A DNA stretch of 64,000 bases from Methylomonas sp. Lineage in GTDB: Bacteria; Pseudomonadota; Gammaproteobacteria; Methylococcales; Methylomonadaceae. Made by a program: the position numbers and the translations under genes. The DNA is taken from positions 1 through 64,000 of the forward strand of contig JALSLW010000029.1 of the NCBI GenBank assembly GCA_026988155.1, written 5' to 3'. Of the stretch, positions 55,631 through 64,000 are shown piece after piece; position 1 is the stretch's first letter, and the number at the start of each line of letters is the position of its first letter. Below the pieces are notes generated by a model, which made no database searches, was not told the DNA's origin, and saw only the letters and a list, made by a program, of their open reading frames with translations.

Positions 55631-57727
55631 TTAAAACTTGACTGTAACCCCAACTCTGAAGTTAATTGGTTCAACAGGATGGAAGTGAATGTCATCCACG
55701 CCGCCTGCTGCTTCACCCTGTAAGCGGGAGGTATAGTAATAATCAATAGCACTGTCTTTACGGTTAAGTAAATTGAATGCTTCTGCTTGAATAGAGAAAT
55801 TTTCATTAAATTCATAGCCTAATAAAGCAGATAAAAGAAGCGTGCTTTTAGAACGGATACTGTTATCTTCAATTAGCGGGCGAGGGCCAAAGAAACGTAG
55901 TCTGGGACCACCAAAAAAACCATGGAAATCGTGGACAGTTGCGCCTGCAGCAGCAACGGTTTCTATTGAACCGGGTATGTAATTTCCTTCTGCAGAATCA
56001 CCTCTAAATTGTGCTTTAGAGTAACTGAAGTCAAGATCAAAAGTTAGCCAGTCAGTGGGTGAATAATAGTTGGCTAGTTCAAATCCATATCGGCGACTTG
56101 CCCTGTTTATTTCAGTTGAACCTGCATCACCAGTAAAGATAAGTTCAGAATCGATATCCATCCACCAAAAAGCCACGGTACTTTGTAGGCCTTGTACCCA
56201 GGTTGTGCGGGCACCTATTTCAGCGCTGTAAGTTCTTGAAAGTGGTTTTGCCGGTGCTTCAGCTTGTCGAGTTGCAGGGTTAATCTGAGTATTAATACCA
56301 CGACCATCATTACTATGAAAACCAAGACCGCCATTTAAGTAAAGTTCGGTTTCAGCCCAAGGCCCTAAAACAATCCCCAGTTTTGGGCTTACGATACCAT
56401 CGTATACTTCACCATTATTGTTAGCGATATTACTATTGCCCACTTTAAACCTAAAGCCATCGAAACGAACACCAATATTTGTTCGCAACCAGTCGTTCCA
56501 TTGTGTTTTATTATCAAGATAAGGGCTTATTCTGGTAACCCACACATCATCAGAACGAACCGTTGATAGAATATCTCTTTTTTTAGTTAAAAATAGACCA
56601 TTTCTTATATTATCGTTACGAATTTGTAAACCAAAAGTGGTTTCTGAATCTGCATCACCTATTTGATGATAAATGGTATGACTCCCTTTAAGACCAGTTG
56701 TCCAGCGCTCATCAGGCTGTGTGAATTGATCTCCATTAACTGGGTCTTCTAAAAAATAAGTGAAATTTGAATATAAAGCCATACGTGAATAGATACCATA
56801 GGCCATGATTTTTGTATAACTGTCGCTAGTGTGTTTATGCCATTCAGTAGTGAGGCTGTATCGACGACTGGCACCCCCATCTGTAGGGTCAATACTTTCA
56901 AAACGATCAATTAAGCCAGAAGTGACTGCACGCTCAGGAATTTGATCGGTTGCATTCCAATCAGCTTTAGATGCCATTGCTGTGATACTCCAGCCGGAAT
57001 CATCATTTTCAACTTGATAGCTCATGACTCCGTTAAATTTTAAATAATCATTACTAACCGTCCAGGGGCCACCTTTATTAACAACTTCACCTGCGTATAA
57101 CAGTTCACCTGAACCTAGTGTTGAAGAACCTGTTACTAATCCACGATAATAGTCAAACATGCCTCCTGTAAATTTTATTGTGGTTTCAGGAAGACTTTTA
57201 AAGTATTGAATATTGGCCGCACCTGTACTAGAAAAATCACCATATTCAGCAGCATAACTTCCTTTTTTAAAGGCAACCGTTTCAATAAGTTCTGGAATTA
57301 AAAAATTAGTATCCATCCAGCCTTGACCATGAGAATGGGATGTTTGATTAATAGGTACACCGTCAATTTCAGTTAAAAAATCAGTTCCGTGATCCAAATT
57401 AAAACCACGAAGATAATATTGGTTGGCCTTACCTTCGCCGCTATGCTGAGATGCTATCATCCCAGGGACTGTTTCTAAAACTTCACCTGGTCGACTGATG
57501 GGACGAAATTTTAACTGTTCTTGGCCCACATGACCTTGAGAAGCACTTTCGGCGATTCCTATTAGATTATCTGAACGATTAGTAATGACCATGTTTTCTA
57601 ACTGTTCTGGATCTTCAGTAGATGTGCCTGTATCAACAGGGTGTGCATGTCCTATTGGGCTTAATAATAAACTGCCTAATAAGGTAATAAGCTGTTGTTT
57701 AGCGGGATAAGTAAGCGTCTTTTTCAT
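55631..57727 (-). CDS. TonB-dependent outer-membrane receptor
   Basis: 698-aa receptor with a signal peptide (cleavage after GHAHP), a plug domain (EVLETVPGMIASQHSGEG, YYLRGFNLDHGTDF, DGVPINQTSHSHGQG) and a C-terminal barrel ending INFRVGVTVKF with the terminal aromatic. The plug has a His-rich loop (SHSHGQG). Ligand is unknown. Its site between cusRS and cusCBA and its CusR-like promoter suggest a metal or metal chelate, possibly copper. The length is typical. The gene is preceded by an operator-containing promoter at 57814. Confidence 0.9.
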   Translation of the reverse strand: MKKTLTYPAKQQLITLLGSLLLSPIGHAHPVDTGTSTEDPEQLENMVITNRSDNLIGIAESASQGHVGQEQLKFRPISRPGEVLETVPGMIASQHSGEGKANQYYLRGFNLDHGTDFLTEIDGVPINQTSHSHGQGWMDTNFLIPELIETVAFKKGSYAAEYGDFSSTGAANIQYFKSLPETTIKFTGGMFDYYRGLVTGSSTLGSGELLYAGEVVNKGGPWTVSNDYLKFNGVMSYQVENDDSGWSITAMASKADWNATDQIPERAVTSGLIDRFESIDPTDGGASRRYSLTTEWHKHTSDSYTKIMAYGIYSRMALYSNFTYFLEDPVNGDQFTQPDERWTTGLKGSHTIYHQIGDADSETTFGLQIRNDNIRNGLFLTKKRDILSTVRSDDVWVTRISPYLDNKTQWNDWLRTNIGVRFDGFRFKVGNSNIANNNGEVYDGIVSPKLGIVLGPWAETELYLNGGLGFHSNDGRGINTQINPATRQAEAPAKPLSRTYSAEIGARTTWVQGLQSTVAFWWMDIDSELIFTGDAGSTEINRASRRYGFELANYYSPTDWLTFDLDFSYSKAQFRGDSAEGNYIPGSIETVAAAGATVHDFHGFFGGPRLRFFGPRPLIEDNSIRSKSTLLLSALLGYEFNENFSIQAEAFNLLNRKDSAIDYYYTSRLQGEAAGGVDDIHFHPVEPINFRVGVTVKF

Positions 57728-57813
57728 AGATAGATGAGTGGATTATTTTTGTTATTATTAATTTTCCGATAAATATTTTATTAGAAAATATTATGATATT
57801 TATTTGTGTCACA

Positions 57814-57868
57814 ATAATACAAAATGGAAACCAACGGGAGGATGACAAAATGATTACAAATTTGTCAT
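57814..57868 (-). promoter_or_regulatory. Shared OmpR/CusR-type promoter of TonB receptor gene
   Basis: Minus-strand -10 TATTAT (57814-57819), GTTGGTTTCC (57826-57835) and ATGACAAATTTGTAAT (57853-57868) plus TTTGTC (57844-57849). Half-sites are 11 bp apart, as in OmpR-family direct repeats. All spacings equal those at 47861-47915. Confidence 0.75.
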
Positions 57869-57967
57869 AAAGTTGTTGCCTCATAAAGAACAGTGACAGA
57901 ATCAAGTTCATTACTGCTTATTTTTATTGGCTACCAATTTAAGACGGGGCAAACAACGCATAATCTT

Positions 57968-58061
57968 GTTCCAATGCTCTGTGTTGGAATGTGTGCAGGA
58001 ACGCTCTGCGTTCCGCGACGCAGAGCGTCGCCCCATGAATTCCCACGCGGAGCATTGGAAC
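57968..58061. repeat. 94-bp GTTCCAATGCTC palindromic element
   Basis: Perfect 12-bp terminal inverted repeats GTTCCAATGCTC / GAGCATTGGAAC enclose two tight hairpins (GGAACGC-tct-GCGTTCC and CGACGC-aga-GCGTCG). It sits between the TonB promoter and the end of the 58094 gene. It is a dispersed palindromic repeat with no coding capacity. Confidence 0.75.
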
Positions 58062-58093
58062 TAGAAAATACTTAATGATCGAAATAAAGTTGG

Positions 58094-58399
58094 TTATTTC
58101 ATTTTCTGATGATCATGAAGCTTTCTGGGGTTAACTTTACGCCACAGATGCTTATTATTCATCATGATCAAACCACCATCCTTTAATTCCATTTCTACAC
58201 CATTTTTCATGCTGACTGGGTGTCCATTTCGATCGGTCATGTGCATAGTATTATCTTCATTGATAAAAACATAAGATCCGTTTTTGAGTTCTATCGGTCC
58301 TGTATTAGTCACCTGCATAGCCGGCTGAATCGGCTTGGTTGCCTCAGTAGCGCATGCAGATACTAAAAATAATAATGGTAATAATGCTAATATTTTCAT
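58094..58399 (-). CDS. DUF6799-like copper-island lipoprotein
   Basis: 101-aa lipoprotein (lipobox VSAC, Cys16). A hairpin-rich domain (IELKNGSYVFINEDNTMHMT, MKNGVEMELKDGGLIMMNN) with many Met fits DUF6799, a family found with copper systems. The end (KLHDHQKMK) has His and Met. Met and His spacing suits Cu(I) or Ag(I) binding in the periplasm. It follows the cusCBA genes and may be co-transcribed. Start ATG with AGGAGAAC upstream. Confidence 0.75.
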   Translation of the reverse strand: MKILALLPLLFLVSACATEATKPIQPAMQVTNTGPIELKNGSYVFINEDNTMHMTDRNGHPVSMKNGVEMELKDGGLIMMNNKHLWRKVNPRKLHDHQKMK

Positions 58400-58479
58400 A
58401 ATGTTCTCCTAATAATGATTGAATTTATTTTTAGAAATATATTTTTTTTGTAAACCCCCTTTATTGATAAAAAACCATA

Positions 58480-58500
58480 GATGTCATTACTAATGACATC
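58480..58500. other. Perfect palindrome between cusA and lipoprotein gene
   Basis: Arms GATGTCATTA and TAATGACATC with a single central base. It could be an operator (its ATGACA half-sites recall the CusR-like sites) or a stem. Nearby (58530-58545) an ATGACAAA half-site recurs. No U-run, so not a simple terminator. Confidence 0.4.
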
Positions 58501-58541
58501 CGTTTGAAATGATAATGAATACTTATTGTAAATATTTGTCA

Positions 58542-61500
58542 TTACCCTTTTTCGTTTGAAATCTGAGCCTGCCGTCTTTTCAGCCATTCCTGAAATTCTA
58601 ATACCAGGCTGTAAATAACGGGAAATACCAGTAAACTCAATAACAAAACTGTAAACATTCCGCCTAAAACAGGTGCAGCAATCCGTTGTGTCACATCGGC
58701 GCCAGTACCATCACTCATCATGATGGGTACTAATCCAATCATGGTTGAAAAGGCGGTTATGGCAACAGGTCGAACCCGTAAAGCCGTTGCAGCGGCTACA
58801 GCTTCACTGATTTCAGGTGAGGTTAATAGCCGCTGTTTACGCTCACGTAACTTAGCCACTTCTATATCTATAAAATTGAGTACCATGACGCCTGTTTCTG
58901 CGGCGGTACCGGCCAAGGCGATAAAACCGACATAGACTGCCACTGATAAATTAAATCCATAGAGGTAAACCAGCCAAACACCTCCAATTAAACCAAAGGG
59001 AACGGTAAGCATCACAATAACGGGTTCTGTCATATTGCCGAAAGTGAGATATAGCAAAAAGAAGATGAGCAAGAGTGTTATCGGTACTACGATTTTTAGG
59101 CGTTTAGCGGCTCTTTCCATATATTCAAACTGACCTGACCATGAGACAGTATAGCCTGCGGGGATTTTAACTTGTTGCGCCAAGACTTCTTTTGCCTTGC
59201 TAACAAAGCCACCAATATCAGAGGTGCTAATATCCACATATATCCAGGCATTGGGGCGAGCATTTTCACTTTTGATAGACGGCGGGCCACGTCTTAATTC
59301 CAGCTTTGCGACTAATGCCAGAGGAATTTGACTGCCTGTTGGTGTAGGAATTAATACCCGTTTTAAGCTTTCCTGGTTATCCCGCAGTTCACGCGGATAG
59401 CGTAAGTTGACTGGATAACGCTCTAGACCTTCAACGGTTTCTGTAATATTCATACCGCCAATTGCACTGCTAATAACATCTTGTACATCACCCACTGTTA
59501 AGCCATAACGTGCTGCGGCTTCTCGGTTAATATCAAAATCCATATAGTAGCCACCTACTGCGCGATCACCAAAAGCTGAGGTTGTTTCTGGCAATGTTTT
59601 CATTGCCATCTCAATTTTTTGTGAGACATCTTGCAACACATTCAAATCAGGCCCGGATACTTTAATGCCGATAGGCGTTTTAATCCCCGTAGACAGCATA
59701 TCAATTCGAGTTTTAATCGGCATAGTCCAGGCATTGGCAACCCCTGGAAATTGAATGGCTTTATCCATTTCACTCATTAATTCCTGCGTAGTTTTATCTG
59801 GATCAGGCCATTGCTCTTTGGATTTTAAGCGAATAGTGGTCTCCATCATGGATAAAGGTGCTGAATCAGTGGCAGTTTCTGCTCGGCCGACCTTGCCAAA
59901 GACATGATGAACTTCTGGAAATGTTTTTAAAATTTTATCCGTTTGCTGAAGCAATTCTTTAGCTTTAGTAATGGATATACCAGGGAAGGTCGTTGGCATA
60001 TATAAAATATCACCTTCATCCAAAGGGGGCATAAATTCACTGCCAATTTTAGATAATGGATAAGCCATTGAGCCCAACAATAAGGCGGCAATGATTAAAG
60101 TAATTCCACGAAAACGCATAGCAACATTTAATACAGGGGTATGTAAAAAATGTAAGCCTCGATTAATCGGGTTTTTATGTTCGGGTATCACTTTTCCGCG
60201 GATAAAATAACCTAACAATACGGGTACAACGGTAACCGTCAAAATTGCCGCAGCTCCCATGGCATAAGACTTTGTAAAGGCAAGTGGACTAAATAAACGG
60301 CCCTCCTGAGCTTGCATGGTGAAAATTGGGATAAATGAGACGGTAATAATCAATAATGAGAAAAATAATGCGGGTCCGACTTCACTGGATGCATCACGAA
60401 TGGCTTGCCAGCGTTCTTCAGAGGTGAGTTCCCGTTCTTTTTCTTCCCGCATTTCTGCTAAATGTTTATGCGCATTTTCGACCATCACAATAGCACCATC
60501 AACCATATCGCCAATGGCAATTGCAATGCCTCCAAGGGACATGATATTGGCATTTAATCCTTGGAAGCGCATCACGATAAAGGCAATTAAAATACCGAGC
60601 GGCAAGCTAATAACGATGACCAGAGAAGAACGTAAATGCAATAAAAACAGGCCTACCAACACACTGACAATAATAAGTTCCTGTATCAATGCATCATTGA
60701 GCGTTTCAACCGCTCGACCGATTAAGTCGCCCCGGTCATAGACAGGGATAATTTCAACTCCCTCGGGTAATCCTTTTTTGAGTTCTTCCAGTTTTGCTTT
60801 AACCGCATTAATTGTGGCCTGTGCATTTTCGCCAAAGCGCATAATAATAATGCCTGCAGCCACTTCACCTTCACCATTCAGCTCGACCAAGCCACGTCGT
60901 AATTCGGGGCCTAAATGAATATGGGCAATGTCTTGTAAGCGGATGGGGGTACCATTATTATCTACACCAACAGGAATCGTATTGAGGTCTGCGATAGAAC
61001 GAATATAGCCTAAGCCCCGTACCATATATTCGGTTTCTGCCATTTCAACTAAACGGCCGCCAACATCATTATTTGAACGAATAATCGCCTGTTTTACTTT
61101 TGAAAGCGGGATGTTGTAGGCCTGTAAAGCATTTGGATCAACTTCTATTTGGTATTGTTTAACAAAGCCGCCAATAGAGGCAACTTCAGCCACTCCTTTT
61201 ACTGTTTGCAGAGGGTAACGTAAGTACCAGTCTTGTATAGAACGCAATTGGGCCAAGTCATGCTTTCCTGTCTTATCTATTAGGGCATATTCGTATATCC
61301 AGCCCACACCTGTTGCATCAGGCCCTAGAGTTGGAGTGACGCCTTGCGGTAAATCGCCACTGACATAATTTAATGATTCCAAAACTCTTGAGCGCGCCCA
61401 ATACAAATCAGTTCCGTCTTCAAAAATAATATAAACAAATGACAGTCCAAAAAAAGAGTAGCCACGGACGACCTTAGAGTAAGGCACGGCAAGCATAGCA

Positions 61501-61712
61501 GTGGTTAGAGGGTAGGTAACCTGATCTTCAACGACCTGAGGTGATTGCCCCGGATACTCGGTAAAAACGATTACTTGTACATCAGACAAATCTGGAATGG
61601 CATCAAGGGGCATGTTTTTGTATGACCAGTACCCGCCAAAGCCCAGTAAAATGGCTAAAATAAGGACTATTCCTCTATTTTTAATTGAGCCTTCAATAAC
61701 GGAGCTAATCAT
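58542..61712 (-). CDS. cusA: CusA-type copper/silver RND efflux pump
   Basis: 1056-aa inner-membrane RND pump of the heavy-metal class. It matches CusA closely in the periplasmic region: LYMPTTFPGIS, SMMETTIRLK and RIDMLSTGIKTPIGIKVSG contain the Met positions of the Cu(I)/Ag(I) pathway. The DGAIVMVENA helix has the expected acidic residue for proton coupling. It would expel Cu or Ag from the periplasm with CusB and CusC. The ATG overlaps the cusB stop by 8 bp. Confidence 0.95.
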   Translation of the reverse strand: MISSVIEGSIKNRGIVLILAILLGFGGYWSYKNMPLDAIPDLSDVQVIVFTEYPGQSPQVVEDQVTYPLTTAMLAVPYSKVVRGYSFFGLSFVYIIFEDGTDLYWARSRVLESLNYVSGDLPQGVTPTLGPDATGVGWIYEYALIDKTGKHDLAQLRSIQDWYLRYPLQTVKGVAEVASIGGFVKQYQIEVDPNALQAYNIPLSKVKQAIIRSNNDVGGRLVEMAETEYMVRGLGYIRSIADLNTIPVGVDNNGTPIRLQDIAHIHLGPELRRGLVELNGEGEVAAGIIIMRFGENAQATINAVKAKLEELKKGLPEGVEIIPVYDRGDLIGRAVETLNDALIQELIIVSVLVGLFLLHLRSSLVIVISLPLGILIAFIVMRFQGLNANIMSLGGIAIAIGDMVDGAIVMVENAHKHLAEMREEKERELTSEERWQAIRDASSEVGPALFFSLLIITVSFIPIFTMQAQEGRLFSPLAFTKSYAMGAAAILTVTVVPVLLGYFIRGKVIPEHKNPINRGLHFLHTPVLNVAMRFRGITLIIAALLLGSMAYPLSKIGSEFMPPLDEGDILYMPTTFPGISITKAKELLQQTDKILKTFPEVHHVFGKVGRAETATDSAPLSMMETTIRLKSKEQWPDPDKTTQELMSEMDKAIQFPGVANAWTMPIKTRIDMLSTGIKTPIGIKVSGPDLNVLQDVSQKIEMAMKTLPETTSAFGDRAVGGYYMDFDINREAAARYGLTVGDVQDVISSAIGGMNITETVEGLERYPVNLRYPRELRDNQESLKRVLIPTPTGSQIPLALVAKLELRRGPPSIKSENARPNAWIYVDISTSDIGGFVSKAKEVLAQQVKIPAGYTVSWSGQFEYMERAAKRLKIVVPITLLLIFFLLYLTFGNMTEPVIVMLTVPFGLIGGVWLVYLYGFNLSVAVYVGFIALAGTAAETGVMVLNFIDIEVAKLRERKQRLLTSPEISEAVAAATALRVRPVAITAFSTMIGLVPIMMSDGTGADVTQRIAAPVLGGMFTVLLLSLLVFPVIYSLVLEFQEWLKRRQAQISNEKG

Positions 61713-63306
61713 TGTTCATCTCCATGTTGTGGTTCTTATGTTTCATATTGGCGTGATCGGGCATATCCATATTTTGATCCATTTTTTTCATGCTGGAAGG
61801 ATCAGGCATCTCCATGCTGTGGTTCTTATGTTTCATATTGGCGTGATCGGACATATCCATATCTTTCATATTCGAGTGTTCAGTCATACCCTGTTGCTCG
61901 AGAGAGTCCGCTGATTCTGAGTTAGAGCTTATTGTTTTTAACATTTTAGCCGTGGCTTCACGTAATTTAGATTCTGAATCAATCAGGAATTGCGAAGAGG
62001 TAACAACCGTTTCACCTATTTTAAGTCCTTTTAATACAGCGACTTGCCCATTTGAAGCAAGTCCCAGAGTAACGATCCGAGGTTCAAATTTACCAGGCTC
62101 CCTTACCACAAAAATTTGGTTACGAGATCCTGATCTAATCACTGCCTCAGAAGGAATAACGACCGAGTTTACTTGCAGTCCAGCATAAATGGTGACGTCT
62201 GCAAACATCTCTGGTTTTAATAGGAACTCAGGGTTATCAAAAACTAAACGGACTTTAATTGTGCGTGTTTTAGCTTCTGCATAAGGGTAGATATAGGTCA
62301 AATGACCTTTAAAAATTTTACCCGGTACACCAGCCAATTGCATTTCAACGGCATCACCTTCTTTAACCCAGGGAAGTTCATACTCATAAATATTGGCATA
62401 AACCCAGACTTTGCTTAAGTCGGCAATCATATAAATTTCTGTGGCGGGTGTTACAAACTGGCCTTCACGCGCACCAATTTTCATGACGATACCACTCTCT
62501 GGGGTATGGATATGTAAGCTTTTTTTAACCTTATGACTCCGTTGTAGCTCTCGCATTTGATGCGCTGGAACATCGAGTAGCTTTAATCGCTCACGAGAAC
62601 TTTTAACCAGCTCTTCTGCACCCTTTCGAATATCTTCAATAGGACTGTTTTCTAGAGCTTTTAGATTATTTAAAGCAAGAATATACTCTTGTTGACTGGC
62701 AACCAATTGTGGAGAATAAATACTTAATAAGTCCGTATTTTTTTTAACCCATTGTCCTGTTTTATCAACATGAAGTTTTTCAATCCAGCCTTCAGTTTTA
62801 GGGTGTAGATGTACCATGCGCTCTTCATCATAAGCAACTCTGCCTACAGCTCGTACCGTATGTGACAGCGTGGCATTAATGGCTTTGGTTGTGCGCACAC
62901 CGATACTCTGCACCGTAGCACCATCAATTTTTACGGTTCCCTCCGGTTCATTGGTATCGTTTTCATCTTCTGCATAGACTGCAACATAATCCATACCCAT
63001 GGAATCTTTAGCTGGCGTGGGGGATGTTACAGAGGGATTCATCGGACTGCGATAAAATAGTATCTTGCGTGTTTTAGGTTTGTCGCTTTCTGCATAAACA
63101 GGAACATAGTCCATGCCCATTGAGTCTTTTGCCGGAACGGGTGAGGTTACAGATGGATTCATTGGACTACGATAAAATAGGATTTTTTTCGTTTCTGCTC
63201 CAGCTGTCGCTTGTATGGTTTCTTGCTTTGAACCCGCTAACCAATAGCCACCGGCTAACCCAGCGACCAACATGATAGGTGCAATAATAAAGACAGACTT
63301 ATTCAT
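61705..63306 (-). CDS. cusB: CusB-type adaptor with duplicated metal domain and Met/His tail
   Basis: 533-aa membrane-fusion protein. After an N-terminal signal/anchor it has two copies of a 36-aa heavy-metal-binding motif (KILFYRSPMNPSVTSP...AKDSMGMDYV, residues 41-76 and 81-114). Most CusB proteins have one or none. The adaptor domains follow (VRAVGRVAYDEERMV, LAGVPGKIF). The last 55 residues are a Met/His/Asp repeat (MDMSDHANMKHKNHSMEMPD twice) encoded by a 90-bp DNA repeat. The tail resembles CusF-like Cu(I) ligands. Operon with cusA and cusC by 8-bp overlaps. Confidence 0.93.
   Translation of the reverse strand: MNKSVFIIAPIMLVAGLAGGYWLAGSKQETIQATAGAETKKILFYRSPMNPSVTSPVPAKDSMGMDYVPVYAESDKPKTRKILFYRSPMNPSVTSPTPAKDSMGMDYVAVYAEDENDTNEPEGTVKIDGATVQSIGVRTTKAINATLSHTVRAVGRVAYDEERMVHLHPKTEGWIEKLHVDKTGQWVKKNTDLLSIYSPQLVASQQEYILALNNLKALENSPIEDIRKGAEELVKSSRERLKLLDVPAHQMRELQRSHKVKKSLHIHTPESGIVMKIGAREGQFVTPATEIYMIADLSKVWVYANIYEYELPWVKEGDAVEMQLAGVPGKIFKGHLTYIYPYAEAKTRTIKVRLVFDNPEFLLKPEMFADVTIYAGLQVNSVVIPSEAVIRSGSRNQIFVVREPGKFEPRIVTLGLASNGQVAVLKGLKIGETVVTSSQFLIDSESKLREATAKMLKTISSNSESADSLEQQGMTEHSNMKDMDMSDHANMKHKNHSMEMPDPSSMKKMDQNMDMPDHANMKHKNHNMEMNND
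61717..61872. repeat. 90-bp direct repeat in cusB 3' end
   Basis: Two copies, 90 bp apart, of the segment beginning CATCTCCATG (61717 and 61807) encode the duplicated Met/His-rich unit at the CusB C-terminus. The high identity at DNA level implies a recent duplication. Confidence 0.75.
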
Positions 63307-64000
63307 AAATTTCTTCCTTGCCGACTACGGCAGTCAATTGTGCTAATGCTTGATGGGCTTCAGTTAAAGCCTGCCAATATTGAGTTTCATAGTTATATAA
63401 AGTGATTTGACTGCGTACCAGATTTAAAAAATCAACCTTGTTGACCTGATAGCCCGCCAGCATGGATGCGACGGTTTGTCTAGCCTGTGGAATAATGCCA
63501 CTTTTAAATAATACCGTTTGGTTTTTAGTTTGATGAAAGTCACTGTAGGCGGTTGATATTTCAGCTCTTACATTGTTCCATTGGTCTTGTAAGGCATAGC
63601 GTTGCTGCATCAGTTCACTGCTGCGCTGATCAACTGCCTTTTGCTGTTTAGTGGCGGCAAAAATAGGGATATTCATACTGAGTTTTAAGCTAAGAAAATC
63701 AGCACGCTCCCGTCCAGCCAATGTATCTTTACGGCCTCCGTAAAATGCACCGACTTTAAAATCAGGAAAAAAATCTTTTTTAGCCAGATCAAGTCGTGAT
63801 TGGGCTGCATTGATGGATTTTCGTCTGGAAGCCAGTATGGCGCGATAGCTTTCGGCCTGTTCAAATAACAGGGATTCTGCTTGGAGTGTAGGCAAGTCTT
63901 CCTTAATTTGTTTGGGAATTTTAAATACCTGGTTAGCAGGTTGATCAAGCAAGGCATTCAGCTGTGCCTTGGCTTTGTCTATCGCACCTGTTAAGCGGAT
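63299..64000 (-). CDS. cusC: CusC/TolC-type outer-membrane efflux protein (partial)
   Basis: The frame is open to the window edge and lacks its 5' end, so 233 codons of the C-terminal part are visible. Long helices (RRKSINAAQSRLDLAKKDFFPDFKVGAFYGG, and ALTEAHQALAQLTAVVG at the end) and the repeat pattern fit a TolC-family channel. The stop overlaps the cusB start by 8 bp. With CusA and CusB it forms a tripartite exporter. An internal TTG at 63952 is not the real start. Confidence 0.88.
   Translation of the reverse strand: MRLTGAIDKAKAQLNALLDQPANQVFKIPKQIKEDLPTLQAESLLFEQAESYRAILASRRKSINAAQSRLDLAKKDFFPDFKVGAFYGGRKDTLAGRERADFLSLKLSMNIPIFAATKQQKAVDQRSSELMQQRYALQDQWNNVRAEISTAYSDFHQTKNQTVLFKSGIIPQARQTVASMLAGYQVNKVDFLNLVRSQITLYNYETQYWQALTEAHQALAQLTAVVGKEEIYE

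Noticed and set aside
58396..58587. 63-codon minus-strand frame between cusA and the DUF6799-like gene
   Set aside because: It overlaps the cusA end, is low in complexity and has no RBS; the palindrome at 58480 explains part of it.
61597..61914. Plus-strand frame rich in His/Ile/Val opposite cusB and cusA
   Set aside because: It is the mirror of the 90-bp Met/His repeat in cusB, with no start signal; a shadow frame.
40964..64000. Metal island as a recently acquired mobile genomic island
   Set aside because: No integrase, transposase, tRNA or direct-repeat boundary is visible in the window, so mobility cannot be supported.
1..64000. CRISPR arrays, tRNA or rRNA genes
   Set aside because: No regularly spaced repeats, no cloverleaf with TTCRA-type arm and no rRNA-like segments were recognised on reading both strands by eye.

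Overview
The window reads as an AT-rich chromosomal segment of a gammaproteobacterium, most likely a Methylococcales-type (methanotroph-lineage) organism. The reasons are the PEP-CTERM sorting tails of the type VPVPGAVWMMGS, the gammaproteobacterial pairing of nagZ with a methylthioinosine-type phosphorylase, and the many small palindromic repeats. No methane-oxidation gene is present, so the lineage is an inference. I see no tRNA, rRNA, CRISPR array or intact insertion sequence.

Region 1 (1-20 kb) is mostly housekeeping: a SOS mutagenesis pair (umuD with a long N-terminal extension, umuC), proA-nadD, a 57-aa membrane protein behind a well-placed FNR-type promoter, a purine/cell-wall salvage operon (nagZ-hpt-methylthioinosine phosphorylase), a FliL-like gene, a frameshifted HIT gene abutting mutS, pncC, the sulfate activation pair cysD/cysN with a four-helix-bundle gene between them and a decayed APS-kinase tail on CysN, a three-heme lipoprotein cytochrome, a lipase, rpe, a phosphomannomutase and an isopropylmalate-dehydrogenase family gene.

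Region 2 (20-40 kb) starts with a divergent coproporphyrinogen oxidase flanked by two copies of a MITE-like repeat, then a repeat-rich 1.8-kb non-coding stretch. Next is a surface-protein locus: a PEP-CTERM protein, three exported paralogs of unknown function (24.1, 25.1 and 26.8 kb) and a second PEP-CTERM-like protein. A paralog of the first PEP-CTERM gene sits at 38.6 kb. Both have a matching sigma-54-type -24/-12 motif and a long leader, which fits the RpoN control known for PEP-CTERM systems. Between these lie prfC, eptA, pntAB, fliK and an HDOD gene.

Region 3 (40-64 kb) follows an HD-GYP gene and is a metal-handling island, mainly copper/silver type. It holds a Cu(I) P1B-ATPase fused to a DUF5676-like membrane domain and two metal-binding motifs, a YHS protein, a MerR regulator, a Cys-rich unknown protein, small His-rich and DUF6799-like lipoproteins, a His-rich cytochrome c, a DUF2231 protein, a cytochrome b561 with a PepSY protein that appears to start at AUA, two two-component systems, CDF and ZIP transporters, a TonB receptor and a CusCBA-type efflux operon that runs off the right edge. 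The TonB receptor and the DUF2231 gene share a promoter architecture (same operator, same spacing to the -10), which suggests one OmpR/CusR-type regulator drives both.
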